Made by a program: the position numbers and the translations under genes. The notes beneath the pieces are model-generated. The model was not told the DNA's origin and ran no database searches. It saw only the letters and a program-made list of their open reading frames with translations. A stretch of DNA of 64,000 nt from contig CAMCPL010000001.1 in the NCBI GenBank assembly GCA_945876745.1, forward strand, positions 124,001 through 188,000, read 5' to 3'. Position 1 is the stretch's first letter; each line of letters opens with the position of its first letter. This document shows positions 57,969 to 64,000 of this stretch, piece by piece. Source of the stretch: an uncultured Clostridia bacterium (GTDB lineage: Bacteria; Bacillota; Clostridia; Oscillospirales; Acutalibacteraceae).

Positions 57969-59483
57969 TTAAATCAACGTATCATCTGTGATTTTGATTT
58001 TCCCAGATACTATTTCTGGCAAATTCTTAGATGTAATCGTGTATGGTATAGATTTAAAAGACTCATTAATAAAGATAATAGAAGGAAAAGCGATTGTTGT
58101 ATTATGCTTAATGTAATCAAACTTGAGCTTCACTATATATTCTTCTCCTTCATTAAAGCAAGAATAACAGAATACATCGCTAAGTTCACTTTCAAAATCG
58201 TCACTATAATCTGAGGTATATCCCGGGAAAATAGAAGGCGTAGAAACACGAGGAGAGAACCGTCGGCTTGTTACAATAGATGAGTCGTAATCCGAATATG
58301 TTGATGTACTACAGATACCAAAAAGTTCGCTCATATTGCAATCATTCAGTAGATAATCCATCTCATCATTATTGAATTTTGGAAACTCATTTATTGGTAA
58401 CAAACTATTCTTTGGAATTCTGAGAGAAATTTCTATATCCTCATCAATGTCTGTACCACAGTTTTGGAGGGCAAGCTTCAAACATTTCTTGTCCGAAAAA
58501 GCGTTTTCTACAGGCGCCCACTCTAATGCTTTTGAGATCGTTTTCAAGAGCTTTTTAATGGCGTTGTATTTTTCTTCTTCTGCATCTGTTCCATCAAGCG
58601 AATAGCCGCCCATTATACCTGTTGGTATACTACTCTGCGATAGGTTTCCAAGGATGAAAAAATCTTCTGTAATGTTGATATTTAATTTTTCAGCCACAGA
58701 ATATATTATTTTTCGCTCGTCTTCGCTAATCTCGACAGGATTATTAAAAGCTAATGTGTATTTTGCAATTTTTTCCGGCAATTCAACACGTTTCTCTAAT
58801 TTTCGGGCAGAAATATCATCAAAAAGAGCACGGATTTTCTCCAAGTACTTACTTATGGTCATTTCAGTATTTGGAACAAAACTAATTATAGGGGCTTCAT
58901 CACCGATGTGTTGGGTTTGGTCAATGCCGACAATCTTCAATTCGGAATGACGCTCCCCCTTAACTTCTGCCACTCTTTTTTCGCTTAAAAAATACTGAGA
59001 TAAATGAGCAAAAAACAGTGTTTTGAATTCTTCGTCCGATGAATATGTAAAATAGATGCCCCGATCTTTGTATTTTTCACGAAAAGCCTGGACTTTTTTA
59101 TAGTTTTCCTCATCCACTTGAGACGGAGAAATAGGTTTGTCCGAGAAATACATAAATACTTGTTTTCCGGAAGAAAGCATAATTTCTACTTCTTCTTCTG
59201 TGCCGGAGCCATATTCATCGGTGGGGGTTCCAAATCGTGTCCATAAAATAGCAACCGCTGCATCACAGTCATTAACGAATTGCTCATTTAGCAATGCCTG
59301 CGGTTTTCCGCCAGACTGTGCATAGGAGTTTTTACGCCAATGCTTTGGCCGAATGCTTATTCCCAAAGCATCAGAAAACTGAGTGTTAAATTGCGCGACG
59401 GCATCATCAATAATAGAAATCTCGCTTGCGATGTCTCCCGGGCACGAAATGAGAAGATCGTATTGGATTACATTTTTAGGCAT
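57969..59483 (-). CDS. TIR/DUF4062-like protein of unknown function, candidate defence effector
   Basis: 504 aa. The N-terminal 150 residues read like a TIR/SEFIR or DUF4062-type Rossmann fold: YDLLISCPGDIASEISIIDD, then CDAAVAILWTRFGTPTDEYG and GTEEEVEIMLSSGKQVFMYF, with conserved acidic and FGTPT elements. The remaining 350 residues are unrecognised, with a helical middle and a beta-rich, Ser/Tyr-rich C-terminus. No membrane segment. GAGGTGA overlaps the stop of the specificity gene, so translation is coupled. Sensor or NAD-type effector roles are guesses from context. Confidence 0.65.
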   Translation of the reverse strand: MPKNVIQYDLLISCPGDIASEISIIDDAVAQFNTQFSDALGISIRPKHWRKNSYAQSGGKPQALLNEQFVNDCDAAVAILWTRFGTPTDEYGSGTEEEVEIMLSSGKQVFMYFSDKPISPSQVDEENYKKVQAFREKYKDRGIYFTYSSDEEFKTLFFAHLSQYFLSEKRVAEVKGERHSELKIVGIDQTQHIGDEAPIISFVPNTEMTISKYLEKIRALFDDISARKLEKRVELPEKIAKYTLAFNNPVEISEDERKIIYSVAEKLNINITEDFFILGNLSQSSIPTGIMGGYSLDGTDAEEEKYNAIKKLLKTISKALEWAPVENAFSDKKCLKLALQNCGTDIDEDIEISLRIPKNSLLPINEFPKFNNDEMDYLLNDCNMSELFGICSTSTYSDYDSSIVTSRRFSPRVSTPSIFPGYTSDYSDDFESELSDVFCYSCFNEGEEYIVKLKFDYIKHNTTIAFPSIIFINESFKSIPYTITSKNLPEIVSGKIKITDDTLI

Positions 59484-59492
59484 ATTTTCACC

Positions 59493-60491
59493 TCATATTC
59501 TATCTCCATATGGCAAAGACTTAATATAGTTTTTCATAAACTGCCAATCCGGATTTCCAGTTTTATCAACAGGTAGCTTAATTTTGATTTCTAAAATAAT
59601 ATCTCTACGCATTTTTCTACCATAGCTATATTTCCCTTTTGAATCAAACATCATTATTGTTGAAAGAAATAACAATTCTTCTTTTGACCATTTTCTTGTT
59701 TTTGGATACATCCCTTGTATATGTGCAAACCCAATAAATGGTTTAGGCTGATAGAAAAAAGTGTTTCCATCAGTTGTGTCACTAAAAGTTATAATGTTCC
59801 CTTCCTCTGTTGGCAATATATCACAAAGTCCAGCAATACCATTGTTTTCTGCCGAATTAACAACTAACGGCGCGCCATAATCAACACAGTCACCAGCAGA
59901 GACCCCCTCAATAAATTTTGTTGGGTGTATATCAAAAAAATCTCCAACTTTAAATTCTTTCCAGTTCTCAATATCAAGTTGTAATACATTTTCTCTCTTA
60001 TTCATTGTTGTTAACGGTTTGTGATTCAACGATTTTATGTACTGCTCCATATACTTCCAATCTGGATTACCGTCTAATGTTTGAGGCAACTTTATAACAG
60101 TATCTTTCAAATGAGTTTTCCATTTCCGACCAAAAGAATACTTGGGACGTTCTTGACACAAGACAGTTGCTATAAATAGCCCATTATATTGATTGAGGTT
60201 TTCGTTATATCCAGCAACTATATCTGTTGTGCCAATAAAATCAACATCCATATAGTTGGCATATCCAACTGAGCCCTGTCCATTGCAAATAAAAATAATA
60301 CAGTTCCCTTTTTGTATAAGGTCTTCATCGTATGCGCAGTGGAGCATCACGCCATTATCGTTCTTTTTTGCCCCTACATAAAAGCATTCAGTGCCATCAC
60401 TTAACATGCCTTGGTTTGCTTTCCCGTTTTGCAGTATAGGGAATAAATCAGAGATTCTAAAACTACCCCATTTATCCAAGTCAAGATTCAT
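59493..60491 (-). CDS. Restriction-modification specificity subunit (HsdS/BcgIB-like)
   Basis: 332 aa with two target-recognition halves, each ending in a similar helix: NPDWKYMEQYIKSL near residue 155 and NPDWQFMKNYIKSL near the end; each half also has a SFGRKW/SYGRKM segment. Close to the size of BcgI subunit B. The start at 60491 follows GGAGGGA and overlaps the methylase stop by 11 bp. Confidence 0.85.
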   Translation of the reverse strand: MNLDLDKWGSFRISDLFPILQNGKANQGMLSDGTECFYVGAKKNDNGVMLHCAYDEDLIQKGNCIIFICNGQGSVGYANYMDVDFIGTTDIVAGYNENLNQYNGLFIATVLCQERPKYSFGRKWKTHLKDTVIKLPQTLDGNPDWKYMEQYIKSLNHKPLTTMNKRENVLQLDIENWKEFKVGDFFDIHPTKFIEGVSAGDCVDYGAPLVVNSAENNGIAGLCDILPTEEGNIITFSDTTDGNTFFYQPKPFIGFAHIQGMYPKTRKWSKEELLFLSTIMMFDSKGKYSYGRKMRRDIILEIKIKLPVDKTGNPDWQFMKNYIKSLPYGDRI

Positions 60492-62298
60492 ATACTCGTC
60501 CCTCCTTAACAAGGTAAGCAAGGTAATCGTTGATTGTTTGCTGAAAATCTTGTTCGGTTAATTTCGAATAATCTGTTTCCATATATGCTTCGCAAAGCCA
60601 CTCATCATTACCGCTCACTTTTTGTGTCGCAGACTCGCCCGGTTCAGCTTTACGATTGCGATACAATTCAATCCATCTTTTTTCGATTTCTGACCATTTG
60701 CTTTTACCGGTCAATGGGTCAATTTGCTCAACTCTTCCCAGATTCTTTTTCTTCTTAAAGCCATCATCACGACAATAACCGAAAAATGTGTCCGGATTAG
60801 AAATATCATTATGCTTTGTTCCAATCTTAAATACCATACAGCAAGCCGAAGCACTGGCGCCAGGATGGAAAATATCAACTGGCAACGTGAACACTGCATC
60901 AAGAGTATTTTCTTGAAGGATTTCAGCTTTCAGCCTGGCAATCTCACCGCTGGTACCGATAGCACAGGCGACAGGAAGTAATACCGCCAGTTTAGCCTGA
61001 TGATTGATGGAATTAAGCGAGTCAGCAATATATTTAACGAAGTATAATCCTTTTGATGGATCCTCTTTTTTATCCTTAGACCATGTGTTAACATAACTTT
61101 TGGGCAAGTGAATTCGCTGACCGTTATACGGTGGATTCATCAGAATTACATTTGGCTTTGCTTCTTTTATCCAATCTGCTAAATCAAAGCAACTGCCCTG
61201 TCGAATATTTGAATTTCCATCGGAATGAATAAGCATATTAGTGGTTGCCAGACCATACACATTTTCGTCAAACTCAATACCGAAAATCTGATGTTTTTTT
61301 ACTTCTTCCTGCTCTGCAGCAGTCGCACAATCATCTAACGCCTGTGTCATTGCTCTTACAAGAAAAGAGCCACTTCCGCAGCAGGGATCAAGGACAACAG
61401 AATGTTTATTTACTCCTGTAATCTTTGCCATAAAATCTGTAATATGGTCTGGTGTGAAAGCTTGATTCTTGTCCGATTTACCAACATACTTATTAAAGGT
61501 AACAAAGAACAAATTAAGTAGATCCTGACCGGATGTGCTTTTGTCGTTGATAAAAGGCAGAATATTGTCTTCAATGAATTTTAGAATTTCTCTAAAGGCG
61601 GCAATGTTAAGCTGGCGAACATACTGATCGCCCAACACATTACGATTTAACAAAGCAAGCTTTTCGGCCTTGTTGATATCGGAATTAAGCAGGTCCTCTA
61701 ATACTTCTTTTATACGAGTGCGAATTTGTGCAGCAGTCAAAGACGGAGTGGAATAATCAAGTCCATTCTTCAACGCTAATAAGCAAGTGCCGACAAATTG
61801 ACTTCGAAGTTTTTCAGGAATACTATGACGGTGTAGCATTTCGTTAAGCTTATAGGTGTTCTGCATCACCTTTTCTTTGTCGTTGATTTTGGATGTGTAG
61901 AAGTCAACATATTCATTCATCGAACGTAAGGCGGTTTCCTTAGTCATCAAGTCACTGTCCGAAACAACTCCACGCCATACTCTAACAGTATCATTCATAG
62001 TATTTGCCAAAATAGCAACTGTCTTATTACCGGTAAGCGCTTTTTCATATTCGACATATGCGGAGAGTTGTTCCTCATCGGCCTTTGTAAAATTTTGTTT
62101 GGTCTCAATTAGCACAGTAACATTATCTTTCACGAAACGAATATCCAATTTTTCAAAAGCTCGTCCTACTTTGTTTCGAATAGGATTGAATGTTAAGGAC
62201 TGTGCCGCAAACGCTTTCGGATAGCTATATTCATCATTTTCAATATTGCTGGTAAGATATTCTCTGCCAACGGTTGAAATCATATCTGCTCTAATCAT
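60481..62298 (-). CDS. Nuclease-methyltransferase fusion of a BcgI-like (type IIB/I-like) system
   Basis: 605 aa. Residues 30-115 resemble the type I HsdR N-terminal nuclease: RFVKDNVTVLIETKQN gives D..ETK of a PD-(D/E)xK site. The N6-adenine methylase follows: SAM motif VLDPCCGSGSFLV near residue 315 and catalytic NPPYNG near residue 395. Fusing nuclease and methylase with a separate S subunit is the BcgI layout; no HsdR motor gene is present. If the nuclease residues are inactive it would be an orphan methylase. Confidence 0.8.
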   Translation of the reverse strand: MIRADMISTVGREYLTSNIENDEYSYPKAFAAQSLTFNPIRNKVGRAFEKLDIRFVKDNVTVLIETKQNFTKADEEQLSAYVEYEKALTGNKTVAILANTMNDTVRVWRGVVSDSDLMTKETALRSMNEYVDFYTSKINDKEKVMQNTYKLNEMLHRHSIPEKLRSQFVGTCLLALKNGLDYSTPSLTAAQIRTRIKEVLEDLLNSDINKAEKLALLNRNVLGDQYVRQLNIAAFREILKFIEDNILPFINDKSTSGQDLLNLFFVTFNKYVGKSDKNQAFTPDHITDFMAKITGVNKHSVVLDPCCGSGSFLVRAMTQALDDCATAAEQEEVKKHQIFGIEFDENVYGLATTNMLIHSDGNSNIRQGSCFDLADWIKEAKPNVILMNPPYNGQRIHLPKSYVNTWSKDKKEDPSKGLYFVKYIADSLNSINHQAKLAVLLPVACAIGTSGEIARLKAEILQENTLDAVFTLPVDIFHPGASASACCMVFKIGTKHNDISNPDTFFGYCRDDGFKKKKNLGRVEQIDPLTGKSKWSEIEKRWIELYRNRKAEPGESATQKVSGNDEWLCEAYMETDYSKLTEQDFQQTINDYLAYLVKEGRVYES

Positions 62299-62314
62299 AT
62301 CTATTTCTCCTAAA

Positions 62315-63211
62315 TCATATCCACCTGCCGGCTAGGGCAGTCCAATTACTTGTGAACGCCTTGCCTTCTACCGTTGCTGCAAACGGTTCTGTCAAAAATG
62401 CTTTTATTGTTTTCAGCACGGTACCGTAATCATCGGTTTTTGTATCAATTTTGCGGACAAAGGCTTGCCATTTCTTTTGCATTGATTCATTATCGCCAAA
62501 GGACATGACTTGGTTGAACTGCTCCATTGTGAAATGGTGGTTTCTGTTTTCAAAAGTTTTTCGCATTGCTTCGGTAAGTGTATCGCTGTCAAATTCAAAA
62601 TGCATTGCAAGATAGTAGATATCGTAATAGTCCTTCATTCTGCTTGAAAACTCCATCAAATCAAGAATGGCATCAAGCTTTTCCGCAATGGTAGTTTCAA
62701 GGGAATATGTATTTATTGTCGGACTGTCGAAATCGTCAAGCTGTGTAGGTATTGCACGCTTTTCCTGTTTTGGAACAATAACATCTCCTACGCCAAAATC
62801 AATACTGAACGGTGTTCTTGTATTTTTGATATGTGCAACAAGTGAAGCACCAATACCTGCGTATTTCTTTGCAACTGCGATTGGGGAAACATCCTTTATT
62901 TCAAATGTTATAAATTCATTGCCTGTATCAACAGAAATGATTTCCTCAAGTATTGCTTGAATCTGCTCCGGAGTGTTAGGCAATTTTCTTAATAAGAAAT
63001 CTACATCAACAGTTACTCTGCTATCAAAATCGGTGATTGAATAAATGAACAATCCGCCTTTTAGAACAAAATTGTCAGCATATTTTGATTTTTCAAGTCT
63101 GCGTAAAAATTCTTCTTGGCAAAACAACTGCAAGCAAAGCTGATAGCTTCTGCCGGTTTCTTTTGCTTTGTTCTTCAGCCTTGCGAGAACAGACGAGGCT
63201 CTGTCAGCCAT
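62315..63211 (-). CDS. AbiEii-type nucleotidyltransferase toxin
   Basis: 298 aa. The nucleotidyltransferase fold has FVLKGGLFIYSI followed by SRVTVDVDFLLRKL (DxD) and, later, AEKLDAILDLMEFSSRMKDYYDIYYL, the AbiEii/AbiGii pattern. In known AbiE systems the toxin modifies tRNA or blocks growth and gives phage abortive infection. It overlaps the antitoxin gene by 8 bp. Confidence 0.9.
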   Translation of the reverse strand: MADRASSVLARLKNKAKETGRSYQLCLQLFCQEEFLRRLEKSKYADNFVLKGGLFIYSITDFDSRVTVDVDFLLRKLPNTPEQIQAILEEIISVDTGNEFITFEIKDVSPIAVAKKYAGIGASLVAHIKNTRTPFSIDFGVGDVIVPKQEKRAIPTQLDDFDSPTINTYSLETTIAEKLDAILDLMEFSSRMKDYYDIYYLAMHFEFDSDTLTEAMRKTFENRNHHFTMEQFNQVMSFGDNESMQKKWQAFVRKIDTKTDDYGTVLKTIKAFLTEPFAATVEGKAFTSNWTALAGRWI

Positions 63212-63806
63212 TTAGCAACACCTCCATAACGCTCATCATTTTGGGATAAACACGCATTTCTTTTGCGTACTTTGATAGATTATTTATATTCTTTTTGTCA
63301 TCAGCAACATAAGCATTTAATGCCTTGTTAAATGTTTCATTGTCAAGCTTAGTGCGATACTTAAAGCAATCGCAAATAGTTCTTTCGCGGTCGTAAACAG
63401 GAAGTGTCACACCGTTAAAATTACCATCAGTTTTACCAAGATTGATATATTCTTTTTGGATATAATATGCCTTAACAGGAACTTCATGCATATTTGATAT
63501 TTGATTTCTAAATGTGCGTGGAACGGCTATTGACCATTCTCTCGGAGTAAAATCGCTGTATCCGTAATAAAACAATGCAGATTCGACGCATACAATGCCG
63601 TGAGGCAAGAGCATTGATATAAGCTGTTCCTCACTAATACCATAATTTTCAGGAAGCCGGTAAATTCCGTTTCGTATTCTTTCAATAACTCCGTCCTTGC
63701 AAAGCTTTGCGACATCGTAATTCGAAAGTCCTGCGGCTTTGAAATCAGCAGTTTTTACGATTGAGCCAATGTTTTTAAAAACATTTTTTGCAATTGTTTC
63801 CTTTGA
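63204..63806 (-). CDS. AbiEi-type antitoxin/repressor
   Basis: About 200 aa with an N-terminal winged helix (AGLSNYDVAKLCKDGVIERIRNGIYRLPE) and a C-terminal AbiEi_1 region (WSIAVPRTFRNQ, YDRERTICDCFKYRTKLDNE). I place the start at the TTG at 63806: GTTGGTGA precedes it, and the longer frame crosses the promoter and operator. It represses its own promoter in known cases; it heads the five-gene run. Confidence 0.85.
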   Translation of the reverse strand, partial: SKETIAKNVFKNIGSIVKTADFKAAGLSNYDVAKLCKDGVIERIRNGIYRLPENYGISEEQLISMLLPHGIVCVESALFYYGYSDFTPREWSIAVPRTFRNQISNMHEVPVKAYYIQKEYINLGKTDGNFNGVTLPVYDRERTICDCFKYRTKLDNETFNKALNAYVADDKKNINNLSKYAKEMRVYPKMMSVMEVLLNG

Positions 63807-63825
63807 CAAACATTCACCAACTTTC

Positions 63826-63853
63826 TGCGTACAAATGTAAATTTCTGTACGCA
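63826..63853. promoter_or_regulatory. Palindromic operator upstream of the AbiE operon
   Basis: TGCGTACA and TGTACGCA are perfect 8-bp arms around AATGTAAATTTC, between the -10 and the AbiEi start; the expected AbiEi operator. Confidence 0.8.
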
Positions 63854-63858
63854 AATTT

Positions 63859-63886
63859 ATTATAACATATTTATATAAATTTACAA
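63859..63886 (-). promoter_or_regulatory. Promoter of the AbiE-led operon
   Basis: TTGTAA, 16 nt, TATAAT on the minus strand. Confidence 0.65.
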
Positions 63887-64000
63887 TATTTTTCTGAAAG
63901 AGTATCAAAAATAATTTGTTGCAAAGTAGATGATTCTGTTGTAGGATAAAGATATTAGTAATAATAAATAACAGGTTATTTTAGTATATATGTGGTGAAA

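Larger units (their letters stand above)
53749..64000. mobile_element. Element C: integrative mobilizable element with defence cargo (right end outside window)
   Basis: Order XRE (divergent), xis, int, mobC, relaxase, tnpV, terminator hairpin, then a five-gene minus-strand defence run. The integration and mobilization genes are homologous to those of elements A and B. There is no RepA-like gene. No second core was found up to base 64000. Confidence 0.8.

Noticed and set aside
58212-58228. Noc-binding-site-like sequence (ATATCCCGGGAAAA)
   Set aside because: Two mismatches to the Bacillus NBS and a location inside a mobile-element coding region; a single hit is likely chance.
59484-64000. HsdR gene completing a classical type I system
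   Set aside because: No DEAD-box/translocase motifs in any frame of the region; the nuclease-like domain is fused to the methylase instead.
58000-64000. Second att core closing element C
   Set aside because: No copy of the GAGTGGGAATA core (either strand) was found before the window ends, so the boundary is left open.

Overview
The window is about 64 kb of a low-to-mid GC Gram-positive chromosome. The best fit is an anaerobic gut-type Clostridia (Oscillospiraceae/Ruminococcaceae-like). The evidence is the mnmE-mnmG-rsmG-noc-parA-parB order with parS sites, an SRP RNA placed in front of dnaX as in Bacillota, AGGAGG-type ribosome binding sites throughout, a rubrerythrin/flavodiiron oxygen-detoxification pair, and Tn4451-like mobilizable elements. 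No species call is supported.

Layout. (1) Bases 1-8660 hold the chromosome-segregation and tRNA-modification core: mnmE (cut at the edge), mnmG, rsmG, noc, two parS sites, parA, parB, serS and a membrane-anchored XRE regulator. (2) Bases 8661-30145 hold two integrative mobilizable elements in tandem, A (about 11.6 kb) and B (about 9.9 kb). Both sit at the 3' end of a guaA-like gene that encodes only the ATP-pyrophosphatase part of GMP synthase. The 13-bp core TTATTCCCACTCG (or CTATTCCCACTCG) occurs at 8661, 20201 and 30133. Each element has a divergent XRE regulator and xis-int-mobC module, a RepA-like ATPase and a relaxase. Cargo lies at the guaA-distal end: an Lsa-type ABC-F protein, an arsR-permease-redox cassette and an XRE-DUF4180 cassette in A; a MATE pump plus ABC-F protein in B. 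(3) Bases 30133-53761 are chromosomal: guaA-like gene, SRP RNA, dnaX-ybaB-recR-smpB, tmRNA, tRNA-Gly, rubrerythrin, flavodiiron protein, Fe-alcohol dehydrogenase, HAD phosphatase, a candidate type I toxin-antitoxin locus, a purine salvage/uptake cluster (xpt, BMP lipoprotein, nucleoside ABC transporter, hpt), a thioredoxin-reductase-like protein, a GPH-family symporter, an SDR, yhaM, prmA and full-length guaA. (4) Bases 53749-64000 hold a third related element, C, at the 3' end of the full guaA. Its cargo is one tightly coupled minus-strand run: AbiEi-AbiEii, a nuclease-methylase fusion plus specificity subunit (BcgI-like), and a 504-aa TIR/DUF4062-like protein. Its far end lies outside the window.

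The least described features are: (a) a hairpin repeat downstream of tnpV that delimits cargo cassettes in element A and recurs in C, with one exact 900-bp-offset duplication of the tnpV tail; (b) a nested hairpin just 3' of mobC in A and B with compensatory stem changes and a constant CGCCAA loop, absent from C, which has no RepA-like gene; (c) ATA in the start-codon position of the relaxases of B and C; (d) a five-gene defence operon behind one palindromic promoter in C; (e) a convergent type I toxin-antitoxin candidate at 39.4-39.7 kb; and (f) leader attenuators in front of both antibiotic-resistance-type cargo operons. All calls come from reading the sequence; no database search was possible.
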